DNA of 64,000 bases from Reticulitermes speratus (Eukaryota > Arthropoda > Insecta > Blattodea > Rhinotermitidae). Every line of letters begins with the position of its first letter. Within the stretch, counting starts at the first letter, position 1. Under the pieces are notes generated by a model. That model was not told the DNA's origin. It ran no database searches and saw only the letters and a list, made by a program, of their open reading frames with translations. Below, one piece after another: positions 23,778-35,879 of the stretch. The stretch spans positions 5,837,249 to 5,901,248 of the forward strand of contig JAJKFL010000007.1 of the NCBI GenBank assembly GCA_021186555.1, in the 5' to 3' direction. The position numbers were made by a program, and so were the translations under genes.

Positions 23778-24047
23778 GTTAAAGATAAAGCAATCCCATT
23801 ATAGGACCCGCCCTGAGGCTCCCAGAATTTCTAGACAATCAGCACATGAAGGTGGTAAGGTTGTCAGCTCTACGCACCGACCGCATTTACCCCCCAGGAA
23901 ATATTCCTGGTACTCATTTCTTTTAGAGGCTGAGTCGATCCCGAAAGGATTATAAAGGAAAAATTCCAATGACACAATCGGGAATCGAACCCGTGACCTT
24001 CCGGCTTGTAGCGCAGTGCCTGAACCAACTGTGTCACCGCGTGCCCC
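23778..24047 (-). mobile_element. SINE-C (third tRNA-derived family)
   Basis: Minus strand: tRNA-like head (ggtgacacagttggttcagg, B box GGTTCGATTCC) and a body with agtaccaggaatatttcc. The 3' end gggattgctttatc resembles the copy at 28449. The head matches tRNAs with a GTTGGTT D-loop. Confidence 0.75.
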
Positions 24048-24499
24048 CAACTTCAAATATAGGTAGTGGTAATGTTGGCTTTATGAATCCTGCTCAGACC
24101 TCTTCGTTTTATCTTCATTTGCGTGTCAATTAAGGCCTATTCCGTGCCGCAGTCTGACGCCAGTTGTCCTGACGAATCTGTCCGCGCCCGCAGTCTCGTA
24201 TCGCGATTTGTAATGAGCAGGTCTTCAGTCAGATAGCCTCCGCTCAACGCCTGAACTTGAGATACACCATTTGTCGGCTTCTTGCAGCCGTTTGTTTGAG
24301 GTGCGAAGGATCATCTAATTTAAACATTTCGGATACTGTAACTCAGGGCACACAAAATGGGGGGAAAAAAATTAAAATCTTCCAAAAAAAAAAGTAAATG
24401 ACATTAAGACAGACTTTGAGAAGTGCATGTATTATAAAGACAAGTAAGACTATTAAATATGACATCAAAAACAAATTTGATCAACTGCGTCGGATATTT

Positions 24500-24655
24500 T
24501 GGGTTCTCTCGGCCGTGACTACGAAGCCAATTGTCTTCTGGGATGTGAGGCCATGTGGTCTTGTAGGTGGTACCAATATGTCGGAAGTATTTGCTGCCTC
24601 CATGTTCTACCCTGAGGCTGGAGTCAGCAGATTTCTCCGAAGCGATGGTAAATAA
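24500..24655. mobile_element. relic of hammerhead family n
   Basis: Shares the order cttctgggatgtgaggcc, tcttgtaggtggtacc, gtcgga, gctgcctccatgtt, ccctgaggctg with the relics at 11465 and 47515. The ribozyme core is too damaged to call. Confidence 0.4.
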
Positions 24656-24682
24656 TTGGTGTCAGCGCCCTCAAACACTACA

Positions 24683-25065
24683 TAACGAGGAACTTAATGA
24701 TCTGTAGGCCTACTCATTACCAAATATCATTCGGGTTATCAAATCAAGAAGAATGAGGTGGGTGGGGCATGTAGCACGTACGGGGGAGGGGAGAGGTGCT
24801 TACAGGATTTTGAGGGGAGACCTGAGGGAAGGAGACCACTTGGAAGACCCAGGCGTAGATGGGAGGTTAATATTAAAATGGATCTTCAAGAAGTGGGATG
24901 GGGGGCATGGACTGGATTGATATGGCTCTGGATAGGGACAGGTGGCGGGCTCTTGTTAATGCGGTAATAAACCTTTGGGTTCCATAAATGTGGGGAATTT
25001 CTTGACTAGCTGACGACCTGTTAGCTTCTCAAGAAGGACTCTGCCCCATGGAGTTAGTTAATTAG
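24683..25065 (+). mobile_element. 5'-truncated non-LTR retrotransposon 3' end
   Basis: Begins at the same internal point (ataacgaggaacttaatgatctgta) as the copy at 36100. It retains the codons for GRPRRRWE, and the 3' untranslated region ends at ggagttagttaattagt. The frame is interrupted by small changes. Confidence 0.8.
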
Positions 25066-25616
25066 TCAGACCTCAAAGACACCTGACGTTACTGACCCGC
25101 AGTACACCTGTGTCGGAGAAGTTGCCGCATCGACAGGCGTACTTCTCTCTTCAAACGTGAACATGATTCTTTGTCCCTTGTCCCACGAGAATCTTCCAAA
25201 TTCTAAGGCTATTTAAGGAAATATTCTGTGCAAGTGAATGTTCCGTACATCCTGAATTCCTGTGTATTTCAGGAACGACATTCTGTACCATGGGGAGACA
25301 CAATTCTTTTTAAAAATTCTCGGAACATCCATACGGAAAAATGGGTTTCTCGGGTGTGACGATAATTGGGTGAGGTCAGTGAACTTTGCCACTGTGAACT
25401 ATTTTTCTGTCAGATCTATATCTCAACCATGTCGCAATATACTCAGACGTAACTACGCTTTAATTTCTAATGGGAAACACATTAACAGATTCATCATGTT
25501 TTGGTTGAGGAAGGAGGATTTGGAATTCAAGTGCACTAAATGCGATATTGACCACCATTATGTTGCTGGAAGGTGAAGGAAAACAGTGCTGTAAGTTACA
25601 AAGACAACAGACGGAT

Positions 25617-25886
25617 TAAAGCACATATACTGCACATATACTGCACGTATACCGCACATATACTGCACATATACTGCACGTATACCGCACATATACTGCA
25701 CATATACTGCACGTATACTGCACATATACTGCACGTGTACCGCACATATACTGCACATATACTGCACGTATACTGCACATATACTGCACGTATACCGCAC
25801 ATATACTGCACATATACTGCACATATACTGCACGTGTACTGCACATATACCGCACATATACCGCACATATACTGCACATATACTGC
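25617..25886. repeat. 11-bp minisatellite, about 24 copies
   Basis: Unit gcacatatact with variants gcacgtatacc and gcacgtgtact. Because 11 is not a multiple of three and the unit lacks stops in most registers, long but meaningless 11-residue-periodic frames run through it on both strands. Confidence 0.95.
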
Positions 25887-26103
25887 AGGGCAGTACCGAT
25901 TGTCTCGGAAAGTGTGAGCTGAACTGTGTGAGGTGGGGGGGTGGAGGACATCGACGTTCAGACACTCGCACCAATGCGGGAGGGACGTAGAACCGTCCTC
26001 ATGGACTGCTTCGTTGAAGTGGCAGGACTGCGTGTGTGCCTCTTCAGTGTGAAGGTGGAACAACAAGTCAAGAACAAAGACAGTCCAAAAGAAAATGTAT
26101 CGG

Positions 26104-26362
26104 CAGTGCAATGGCTCAGGCCGTTAGTCGCCGGCCTCTCACCGCGGAGGCCCGGGTTCGATCCCGGGTCAGTCCATGTGGGATTTGTGGTGGACAAAGT
26201 GGCATTAGGGCAGGTTTTTTTCCGAGTACTTCGGTTTTCCGCTGTCAATTTCATTTCACCGTTGGTCCATTACACGGAAAAATAAAAAAATAATCAACTT
26301 CATCACAATTTTACACAATAAGCCTCAAGGCTGCGGTGCATCCGTAGCATCTGCTGCGGGGC
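26104..26362 (+). mobile_element. SINE-B
   Basis: Head gcaatggctcaggccgttagtc with a perfect B box (GGTTCGATCC). The body has gagtacttcggttttccgc, and the tail has acacaataagcctcaaggc. Same family as 21783-22019. Confidence 0.78.
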
Positions 26363-26467
26363 CCTTTACCACAAAAAATGTTTTATTGAGAGAAATAGTG
26401 GGAAATTCTAATTAAAATTAATGACATGAAATGACAACGGAAAACTGAGTATGTTGGTTTTTAAGGG

Positions 26468-27276
26468 AATTATTATGTAACGGATGGCACTCAATTATTA
26501 TGTAACGGATGGCACTCAATTATTATGTAACGGATGGCACTCAATTATTATGTAACGGATGGCACTCAATTATTATGTAACGGATGGCACTCAATTATTA
26601 TGTAACATATGGCACTCAATTATTATGTAAAGGATGTGCACTCAATTATTATGTAACGGATGGCACTCAATTATGATGTAACGGACGGCACTCAATTATT
26701 ATGTAACGGACGGCACTCAATTATGATGTAACGGATGGCACTCAATTATTATGTAACGGATGGCACTCAATTATTATGTAACGGATGGCACTCAATTATT
26801 ATGTAACGGATGGCACTCAATTATTATGTAACGGATGGAACTCAATTGTTATGTAACGGATGGCACTCAATTATTGTGTAACGAATGGCACTCAATTATT
26901 GTGTAGCGGATGGCACTCAATTATTATGTAACGGACGGCACTCAATTATTATGTAGCGGATGGCACTCAATTATTATATAACGGATGGCACTCAATTATT
27001 ATGTAACGGACGGCACACAATTATTGTGTAAAGGATGTGCACTCAATTATTGTGTAACGGACGGCACTAAATTATTGTGCAACGGATGGCGCTCAATTAT
27101 TATGTAACGGATGGCACTCAATTATTGTGTAACGGACGGCACTCAATTATTGTGTAACGGATGGCACTCAATTATTATGTAACGGACGGCACTCAATTAT
27201 TATGTAACGGATGGCACTCATTTATTATGTAACGGATGACACTCAATTATTATGTAACGGATGGCACTCAATTATT
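26468..27276. repeat. 25-bp minisatellite, about 32 copies
   Basis: Unit tattatgtaacggatggcactcaat. Variants include atgtagcgg, acggacggc and two 26-bp copies with gatgtgcac (about 26633 and 27032). The array ends in a SINE-C fragment. Confidence 0.96.
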
Positions 27277-27284
27277 TATACGAG

Positions 27285-27416
27285 CCCGGGTCGAGCAGAC
27301 GGCCGGTGTGTACGACTGACAACCTTACTATGCTCGTGTGCCAGTTGTCTTGAAACCTGTGAGCCTCAAACTCTTGGAACCGTCAGGACCTGTACATGGA
27401 TTGTTTTACCTTTTTA
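27285..27416 (+). mobile_element. SINE-C 3' fragment
   Basis: Shares gcagacggccggtgtgtacgac, gacaaccttactatg and cttggaac.gtcaggacctgta with the 3' part of the copy at 28449. Confidence 0.65.
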
Positions 27417-27417
27417 C

Positions 27418-27443
27418 TTAGTTAGTTAGTTAGTTAGTTAGGT
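27418..27443 (+). repeat. (TTAG)n microsatellite
   Basis: Five to six TTAG units. Similar short tracts occur at 33066-33090 and, with TCAG variants, near 32018-32060 and 27748-27770. Confidence 0.85.
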
Positions 27444-27444
27444 A

Positions 27445-27760
27445 TGTAGGTATAGCTTAGTCGTGATACTGACCACGCTGTGGCCTAGACGATCCCGGCT
27501 TCGAATTCTGGCAGAGGCAGGATATTTTTCTCTTCTACACAGCATCCATACCGGCTCTGATGCCCACTCAGCTTCCTATTCAATGAGTATCAGGGTTCTT
27601 TCCCGGGATAAAGCAGCCGAGACGTGAAGTTCGCCACTTATCTCCATCTAGTGCCGAGGTTAAGAATGAGTGGAGCTATACCTCTGATCCCCCTATGTTC
27701 TTTCGTGGCATGGACAGAGATAACTTTACTCTTTCTTACATTGTTACTTAGTCAGTCAGT
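27445..27760 (+). mobile_element. SINE-D (fourth tRNA-derived family)
   Basis: tRNA-like head with a diverged B box (GCTTCGAATTC). It has the body words tgcccactcagc, gaagttcgccacttatctcc and ctagtgccgaggttaagaat, also seen inversely at 37196-37455. Confidence 0.55.
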
Positions 27761-28324
27761 CAGTCAGTTATTTAGCTGTTTAGTGTTCAGAGTATGTAAG
27801 TCCCTTAAGACAACCGGATAGCGCAGTATTCTCAGGGTGGCACAAGTAGGCCTACTGTCCCTTCAATTTACGTGTCTTGCCAGTTAAACATGTTAACTAA
27901 GCTGGTTTTTCTGTAGTACTTACAACGAAACTCAAACCAAAAATATAAGTTTGTTATTATAAACTTGCAGTGCATGGAACATGTGTTGAAAACCGGAAGA
28001 ACCCCCCTCCTCCTTGCCAGAACATGTACAGAAGCCCCTGGCATTTGAACAGCTCCCATTCACGGGAAGATGAAGACGAGAGAGGTTTTCCTGCATGCGC
28101 ACGTGGGTACCGATGAAAAGAGAAAGCAAACAAATACCAGCTCCAGCATACATCCATCCACATCACAGATCCTCCTTTTAGGAAAACAGTCCTCTGTCTA
28201 TCGGACAATTACTGGCGTTTGGCATTAGCCTTCTCTTCATGTATCGACTTATTTTTTTTTTCGAAATGCGTGAAGCAAGTACAGAATGGAGGATGGGACT
28301 ATTTCCACGGGTCTATTTTATTAT
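27761..28324. other. no feature recognised
   Basis: Nothing supported apart from a short T run at 28251-28260. Confidence 0.4.
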
Positions 28325-28327
28325 TAG

Positions 28328-28446
28328 GTAAAGCTATCCCATTACAGGCCCTTAGGGCTCTAGGAAGTTGAGGCTCCCAGCATTTCTAGACAATCGGCAC
28401 ATGATGTCGACTAGGTTGTCAGCCCTACGCACCGACGGTCTTTACC
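28328..28446 (-). mobile_element. SINE-C 3' fragment, inverted next to a plus-strand copy
   Basis: The reverse complement matches the SINE-C tail (ttggagcctcaac..cct). It ends at tttacccccc, where a plus-strand SINE-C head begins immediately. Confidence 0.65.
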
Positions 28447-28448
28447 CC

Positions 28449-28742
28449 CCAAGAGGTGGCGCAGTTGGTTGAGGCACTGAGCTACAGGCCGGAAGGTCGC
28501 GGGTTCGATTCCCGATGGGACCATTGGGATTTTTCATTCACTCAATCCTTCCAGCCGCACTATGTCCCTGGGGTCGACTCAGTCTCTAATAGAAATGAGT
28601 AACAGGGACATTTCGTGGGGATAAAGGCGGCCGGTGAGTAGGGCTGATAATCTTACTATGTTCATTTGTCGATTGTCTGGAGATCTTGGAGCCTCAACCT
28701 CCTGGAACCCTCAGGGCCTCTACAGAAATTGCTTTACCTTTT
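28449..28742 (+). mobile_element. SINE-C, full length
   Basis: Head gaggtggcgcagttggttga, an anticodon-arm-like middle, B box GGTTCGATTCC (about 28502), body ctatgtccctggggtcgact, and an end at attgctttaccttttac. Best-preserved copy in the window. Confidence 0.82.
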
Positions 28743-28835
28743 ACAGGTACTTTATGTTAGCAGTGGTCTTACTTCACATACAAAGTCATGCTAATATTTG
28801 CAGAGAGCGTCACGAAAACGCACAATAAGATGTAT

Positions 28836-29097
28836 TTTTTTCCTATGACTCGACAGCCCCTAGGGGGCCTAGGCCTCCTCATTGTTCGAGATTTCGTGAT
28901 CACACACTTTATCGACAAACCACACTCGGTAGGACTCCTCTGGACGAGGGACCAGCTCATCGCAAAGACCTCCACCTGACAACACACAACACTCACAACA
29001 GACAGACATCCTTGCCCTAGGCGGGATTCGAACCCACAATCCCAGTAAGCGAGCGGCCGTAGACCCACGCCTTAGACCGCGCGGCCACTGGGATCGG
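28836..29097 (-). mobile_element. SINE-A
   Basis: Full-length minus-strand copy with both polymerase III box regions. Confidence 0.87.
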
Positions 29098-29099
29098 CA

Positions 29100-30520
29100 T
29101 AAGATATATACCACAGTAAATTAATATTGGCGGTCTTTATTGCCTAAAGTAATTTGACAGGCAAAACACGTGGGCTAAAATTGCATTTTTACTCCAATCT
29201 GCAGTTCTCACATATACCATATGCGTTCTTTCCTATTCTTTACATTTCATTGGTGTGTGTGTGTGTGTGTTGTTTGTCCGTTCACTGCAGACACAAATCT
29301 GTTCCGGATGCAGACCATTCAGTTATAAATTATTTTGCTTCTATTTCATTATATATACAGCAGGATGGCGAGACATTTCTTTGCTTGGTGCCAACCAATA
29401 AGAATAGATACTGCCTTCTTTGTTCCTCCGCTTGGACTGCTGCTGCCATTTCTGGTTTGCATGTGGTTGTTTTGAGAGTGGCAATTCTAAAGTGACGTCA
29501 TATGTTGATATAAACAGACCCTTTAACACTGACGTTTATCGATCACACTCTCCGATGCACAATGCTCCTGTGCACGTTTCTAACAACATATTGGCCTATG
29601 GTTTCACATTATATGTACAATAATTTTTCCTATTTCCACTGCAGCACGATGAACTGATTTTCTGAAGATGTTTAATTTTTTTTTTGTAGCTTCGTGTACG
29701 ATAGGCTGGATGTCACAAGGTAGGCATGCTTAGGATTTATAGGACCGTTTGACGTGATGAAGAATAGCCCTTTCTATCGGACCCAACTCAACAGGTGTTT
29801 CTCTTACCTTTTCACTTGAGGGAGTTTCCCCAAAGTTATTTTTTGTCAGCAGCACTGGACGTCTAAGTCCAAACCCAAACAATAAGTACACTGTAATTAA
29901 GCATATCACATGCTGGAATTGTGTAGGAACTTTTAGTTTGTTTGTGTTACCTCATGTACCACAGACAGAGCTGTGAGCTCTGAGTGTATATAATAATTAT
30001 GGTATTGGTCACTTTGTGTTTGGACGGCACACAGACGGAATCTCCTTATGATCATCTAGCGTCGTATCATAGGGGAACACACGTGTAACGCTGTTACGTA
30101 TGTTATTCATTCTTTTTTCTTTTAAACACATGTTTAGTAATTCATGATCAGCTAATGATAACTTTGAGGAAGGTGTGGAGGGAAGCGGTCGTGGCCTGAT
30201 GTAAGCTATAATCTCGGGATTTGTAAAGAATTGAGAAGAACCACGAAAACTATTTTTCAGGATATCCGATATCAGGGCAGACATTTGAAACTGGGGCCTC
30301 CGAAGACGACATAGGTTTGCCAGTCTTTTGATCGCAGTGTTGATTTGTGTACTGCATAATGTACTACACAGAATTACCAGCGGCCTTATTTGTGGTCTAT
30401 TCAGCCAAATTAAAAATAGGAACAATTAAGGCAAATTAGTAAAATTTTCCCATATCGAATTCCAGTAAATTACAGAAGGTCCACAGGCAGCGTGAAAAAT
30501 CCCATATTATACACATACAT
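29100..30520. other. no gene supported
   Basis: Contains a (GT)n run at about 29252-29271. A 138-codon minus-strand frame at 30009-30425 has no recognisable domain or splice context, so I do not call it a gene. Confidence 0.45.
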
Positions 30521-30727
30521 GAATGTAGCCTATGTGTGAGGGCCCATAGATGTATGACTGTAGCCTATGTACGCAGGCCCACATATGTATGAATGTAGCC
30601 TATGTACGCAGGCCCATATATATGAGTGTAGCCTATGTACGCAGGCCTAGGTATGTATGAGTGTAGCCTATGTACGCATACCTAGGTATGTATGAGTGTA
30701 GCCTATGTACGCAGGCCCATATATCTG
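30521..30727. repeat. 35-bp tandem repeat, about six copies
   Basis: Unit built on gtagcctatgtacgcaggcc followed by catatatgtatga, with internal indels. Confidence 0.88.
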
Positions 30728-31071
30728 TATTAGCTCATACAGGGAATTACGCTAAACCAGATGTGTATTTATGATGTCGAGGTAGGGAATGCACACCAAC
30801 CTTTGGTGAGGAAATCTCATAAAGCGACCATTGCGGACAAAGAAGTGCATGGCCATTGCTAACGAAGGATTTGTGAAAACTGGGTGTCAGGTTCCGAGAT
30901 GGACGGAAGTGGCTTAGGATTATATCTGGCGACAGCCTGTCCTATCAGCAGTTCTAACCAAGGTGTTTTTAACAGTCTACATATAGACCTAATCCTACAG
31001 GAGTTGTCACAAAAACTGAGGGATAAAATTACGCTTGAAAACTTTTTGGGTAGCTAATACGATTATAATGA

Positions 31072-31075
<4 letters not shown>

Positions 31076-31109
<34 letters not shown>

Positions 31110-31126
31110 ATAATAATAATAATAAT
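31076..31126. repeat. (ACT)n(AAT)n trinucleotide repeat
   Basis: About eleven ACT units run into about six AAT units. Confidence 0.9.
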
Positions 31127-31129
31127 TCA

Positions 31130-32448
31130 GTTAAGTTATTAAAAGTGCTTGACGACATCAATAAAGCCAGTTGCAAAAAATCGCTGGAAAAACGACCAAT
31201 AATAAAGCAAAAATAACACTAATAGTTGTCAATAATATTAACGATAATCTCTCTTCGTATAGCGTGATATATTTACTGCTGATTAACAGGATGAACAGCT
31301 CAATGTATGACTCTTTGCATGTAGCGTCTGTAGTACTTTCGTTGCAATGTGTGACCGTCAAGACAAGTGAAGGACATATACAATCGCAAAGTGTATGTAC
31401 GCAGTGTTTCTGAAGATGGCGACCTACTGAGAGTGTGCATGTACTTACGGTGGTGGGTTTGTCATTTACAGATAAAGCGGCAGACGGAGGCTGCATTCAT
31501 CGACACGAGAGGTTAATGGAACAGAGTACGCGTATCAGAAACACGGCCTGGCTGCCTGACTCATCGGCTCAAGGATGTTGATAAACTGAATATCTAAATT
31601 TATGTAAAAATGGCGGATTCTTCTATAAGAATGATTGGTCGATAATGTTCCGTTCAGAGACTAGATAAACTGTTTCTTTCGTCCTGATCTACGGCGACAT
31701 ATCTCGTTTCCCCATAGGGATGTGAGAATATCTTTTGACGGTAGTCGCACGGTGGCTTTCACTTTAAGATGGCGGCTATCGGATGTCATACTGTGGAGTC
31801 TGTGTCTACCTCAGAGAGTGGACAATTTCCAATGTAATATGAGTGCAATGAAACTACACTTCACATGACAAAGGAGATTGTGAAATCAGGAGTAGTAGTA
31901 AATCTAAGCGATAACATTAAAACGAGAAGATACGACAACTAGAACGAAACGGTGGGGTGAGAGATATACACTAGTTCCTGAAGAATACCGGTGGAAATAG
32001 TGCTTTGTTTTTTATTTAGTCAGTCAGTTAGTTAGTTACTTAGTTGGTTAGTCAGTCAGTGAGTCAGAATAAACTCAAAACTTGCTTCATACATCAAATT
32101 AAAAATTAAAAGGTTGCTACGAAGTTGGAACTGGCTCGAAGAGCAGAAGAATATAAAGTCGATCGTTTCCTGCGATATCTCGATAGTGCCATACCTGAGG
32201 CACGTGCTGGCAGTGACGAGGGGCTAACAGCTGTGAGAAAGGTGGTCGCCGCCCCCCTACCGGATGTTTAACATGAATGTGGTGCACATTCGTGCGGTGG
32301 GTGCAGCTTACAGGAGGAAGTGATGATTACAGACATGTCACGCGTCAGCTTCGAGCCACTACTCAGCTATTTAACTTACTGATTTCATTTCGTCAGCTGT
32401 ACATCAGCTACAGCAGTTACTGCTTTTCGGTCGGCCACATGACTGACC
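31130..32448. other. no feature recognised
   Basis: No gene or SINE recognised. A TTAG/TCAG tract lies at about 32018-32067. Confidence 0.45.
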
Positions 32449-32449
32449 T

Positions 32450-32972
32450 ATCTGTTTGTCTGTCTGTCTGTCTCTTTGTCTGTCTGTTGTCTGTGTCTCC
32501 CTGTCTATCTATCTATCTAGCTATCTATTTATCTATCCATCTATATGTCTGTCTGTCTGTCTGTCTGTTGTCTGTGTCTGTCTGTCTCTTTGTCTGTCTG
32601 TTGTCTGTGTCTGTCCGTCTATCTAACTATCTGCCTATCTCTCTGTCCGCCTGCTTGCCTGTCTCTTTGTCTGCCCGTTGTCTGTGTTTGTCTGTCTATC
32701 TATCTATCTACCTATCAATCTGTCTGTCTGTCTCGTTGTCTGCCCTGTTGTTTTATCTATCTCTCTATCTATCTGTCTGTCTGTCTCTCTGTCTGTCTAT
32801 CTGTCTATGTATATATCTATCTATCTATTTATCCATCTATCTACCTATTTGTCTCTCTGTCTGTCTGTCTATCTATCTATCGATCTATCTGTCTCTCTGT
32901 CTTTCTATCTATCTGTCCATCTGTCTGTTCCCCTACCTGCCTGTCTCTCTGTGTATCTGTCTCACGCCTTAT
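32450..32972. repeat. (TCTG/TCTA)n tetranucleotide tract, about 520 bp
   Basis: Long, interrupted CTGT/CTAT repeat. It keeps several frames open and yields cysteine/leucine/serine-rich false peptides. Confidence 0.95.
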
Positions 32973-33407
32973 TTTTTTTCTGGTGTAAGGTGGTTTAAAC
33001 TGGCTCAGGATCGTGCTGAAAGATGAGCTTTGTTATTAACAGTGTTGAACTTCAGGCTTCTGCTAATTAGTTAGTTAGTTAGTTATTAAGTCCATTTGTG
33101 TCACACTGAGAGCAGACGTGTCAGCTAAATACGAAGTGTGCCAACTTTTATGAAACTGACAAAAGAAACTAAATGAATAGGCATTACTTGCTTATGGTAT
33201 ACAGGACATTAAAAATCCTTCCCTTAGGCTCATCAGCGAAGTGACAATTAGCAATTTGTCCTTTTCTCCTACCCTCCATATACACTTTAACGCGCCTGTG
33301 TGCAACATACAGCAGTAAGAAACATTAAGTTTCGCCTATCAGTCAGTGTCACGCCATTAAGACGGCAGATATAAGATACATTGAGTATAATTATACTCAT
33401 TTAAGGC

Positions 33408-33590
33408 ATCGGTTCTAGATGGAGATTAGCAGGTTAGCTTTACGCTTCCTCCAATATACATCCGGGGAAAAGCCTACGGTAATCATTAGACAAGAGCCTA
33501 AGTGGGCCTCAGGCCCGTGCGGACGTAGTTGTCCCTGCTGGGAATCGAATTCAGGTAATTCGCCCCATCGTTAATTACTTTCCTAATCAC
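33408..33590 (-). mobile_element. SINE-like fragment (SINE-D related?)
   Basis: The reverse complement has a B-box-like gaattcgattcccagcagg and a body resembling SINE-D (ctagaaccgatgcc). Weak. Confidence 0.35.
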
Positions 33591-33607
33591 TGCTTATTGG
33601 ACATACT

Positions 33608-33868
33608 TCTTTCCTTCCATGGCGCAACAGCCCCTAGTCGGCCAGGGCCTCCTCATTATCGAGGCTTCGCGATCACACTCAGACACACCGCTCTCGGTAG
33701 GACTCCTCTGGATTAGTGATCAGCCCGACGCAGAGACCTCTACCTGACAACACACAATACTTACAAGAGACAGAGATCCATACCCCCGACGGGATTCAAA
33801 CCCGCAATCCCAATAAGCGAGCGGCCGCAAACCTACGCCTTAGACCGCGCGGCCACTGGGATCGGCCT
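33608..33868 (-). mobile_element. SINE-A
   Basis: Full-length minus-strand copy; the B box is slightly changed (gggtttgaatccc). Confidence 0.86.
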
Positions 33869-34249
33869 ATTGAGCCTATTGGATATACAGAAACCCGTAT
33901 AAAATATTTAATGAACAGGAACACCACCAGCAGCAGTAGCAGCAACAGATTCTAAGCCATTCCAAGCCTTTTTTCTGTCCTAATCGTAGTTGGTCCCTGC
34001 TCTGGCAATTCCCATGATTAAGCGAAATGTCCTCTGGCTGGGTTACGGCCCTGTGCAGGTTAGGTCTAATGGTGGGTTTGCCATCTCCCTGCCTCGGAAT
34101 CTGCAAGGTGTTTCTCTTCTTCTGACGCCCAATACCACCATCTAAAATTATGGCTAGTGTTGCCGGTGCGATATTGAAATGAACTGCATCCACTTTAGCA
34201 GTATTAATTGTTATTTTAATGAGTCATTTATCACTCCGATAGATTGTAA

Positions 34250-34520
34250 CCTTTTTAGGCGCGTTCTCATAGTTGGTAAAAGCGCCAAATAGCTTTGTCT
34301 TCTCCGTCTGTCTGTCCGAACGTATCAGCGCGGCTTCCGCTGGACGGATCTTCATGAAATTTTATACTGTGGGACTTTCATGAAAACGAGCCGAGTAATC
34401 CAAATTTGTTATAATCGGGCAAAAATATCGGACACTTTACATGAAGACCTGTAAAATAAAATTAATGAAGACCTGAGTTCCTTTGATAGTCGCCGGTGAC
34501 ATGAAGTCGCCTTAAAACCC
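34250..34520. repeat. dispersed repeat shared with 8990-9310
   Basis: Same block order: gtctgtctgtccga, ccgctggacgga, ttcatgaaa, and cactttacatgaagacctgt. Family not recognised. Confidence 0.55.
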
Positions 34521-34879
34521 TCTTTTCGCAATGAAATGGTATCAGGCTATTAGGGATAGCCGAGGAGGTATAAACATTACTCGAACGCGTCACAGTGTTT
34601 CGTTATATGTGCATTTCCCATCTTGTTTCAAAATGCTAGTTTTCCTATGAATATCACAATGATTTGCCATTTTATAAGGGGCAGATCATCCCAATGCGGC
34701 GACAGCTACCAAGCTACGCGAATATTTTGTAGGTCCTTACCGCCTGAAATTATCACAACATCCCAATCATCATTCCCAAAGTCATTCATACATCTGAGAA
34801 CAAGAGTACAACATAGAATATGAATATTAACTTTTGTCCTTTCCCTGAAGAATTATTTCAGCCAAAAATTGTTGTATTT

Positions 34880-35125
34880 ACGGTTTTCCGTAGCGACGTA
34901 CGATCTGATGAACGGGCACAGCTCAGTCAATGAAGAGACTGGCCAAGGGCAGAGATTCCTCGCAGGTGCAACGATTCTTTTTCTGCTCCTCCATGTGCAG
35001 TCTGGCACTGGGACACATCGAGCTTTCTGTCCAGTAAGTTACCCGGAAGCTCTGCCTTTGGCAGTAAAGCGACCGGATTCTGACGTTGACCACTCCCACT
35101 AGTGCCGAGGTTAAGACCTTCACCT
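34880..35125 (+). mobile_element. possible SINE-D-related fragment
   Basis: Ends with ccactagtgccgaggttaag, as in SINE-D. The upstream part (cagctcagtcaatgaagag, ggcagagattcctcgcagg) is only loosely tRNA-like. Confidence 0.35.
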
Positions 35126-35879
35126 TCACCCCTACACATTTAAAGCATTATAATATTCGTACCTTTAATAAGTAACATCCGTTTAACTTTACATGTCGCC
35201 GTGCTTATAAAATGTGGAGTCTCCGGTGATTACATTAGTATGTCGACAGAGTCGATGTCGGTTTCATTGCTGTCACATGAGAAAGTTATTCAGGGACATA
35301 GACACCCATTTATATCAATATATGTTGTTACTATCATGAAAAGTGTTAAAATTAAGCACATTTAACTGAAAACTGAAAAGTCTGTGTACGCATGCAGTGT
35401 AAAGGAAAGGAGGCGGTTAGAAAATCCAAAAGAGATATATATCTGTGCAGCGTTTGGTATCGACCGGTCTTTATGCACTTGACAGCAGGAAGTCAAGTGT
35501 TCTCAAGCACGTAGATGGTCCTTCAGCCACTTCAAAGTGCATGCGCCATGCCACTAGATAGCGTCTTGCGCAGGAACGTAGAGACGTGGTATTTATTAGT
35601 ACATGCAGACAAAATCTCAGTACACTTCAAGTTGCACTTATTGTAGTAATTTGTATGGTGCTTCACTTGTTTTATAAAGAAATACTTTTAGTTATATACA
35701 TGCATGTTTCTGTATCCATAAGGTTAAGGTAAAGTTCTACCTAGAACAGGCCATGAAGGCCCAGAGGAGGAGTAGAGGTATAGCTCTACTCTTTCTTTAA
35801 CTCTGTATGTTTATATTATTTAATAACTTTTAAACAAAATATATGAATGCCTGATTTCAGCTTCCGCTGCGATGTAGAT
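35126..35879. other. no feature recognised
   Basis: Nothing supported. Confidence 0.4.

Noticed and set aside
25262-25576. 104-codon plus-strand frame resembling a transposase N-terminus
   Set aside because: The resemblance to helix-turn-helix transposase starts is too loose, and its end may belong to the satellite-bordering repeat. Not called.
25558-26111. Long frames on both strands with CSICAVYVQYM-type repeats
   Set aside because: Products of the 11-bp minisatellite, periodic in 11 residues and present in several frames.
26130-26175. tRNA gene candidates at B-box matches (here and at other SINE heads)
   Set aside because: The heads lack a complete cloverleaf and continue into SINE bodies, and families recur; they are SINEs.
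30009-30425. 138-codon minus-strand frame
   Set aside because: No recognisable domain, no splice evidence, and a length possible by chance in a 64-kb window. A translated search would be decisive.
32277-33026. 249-codon plus-strand frame rich in Cys, Leu and Ser
   Set aside because: It is the TCTG/TCTA tetranucleotide tract read through; no domain, splice context or start signal.
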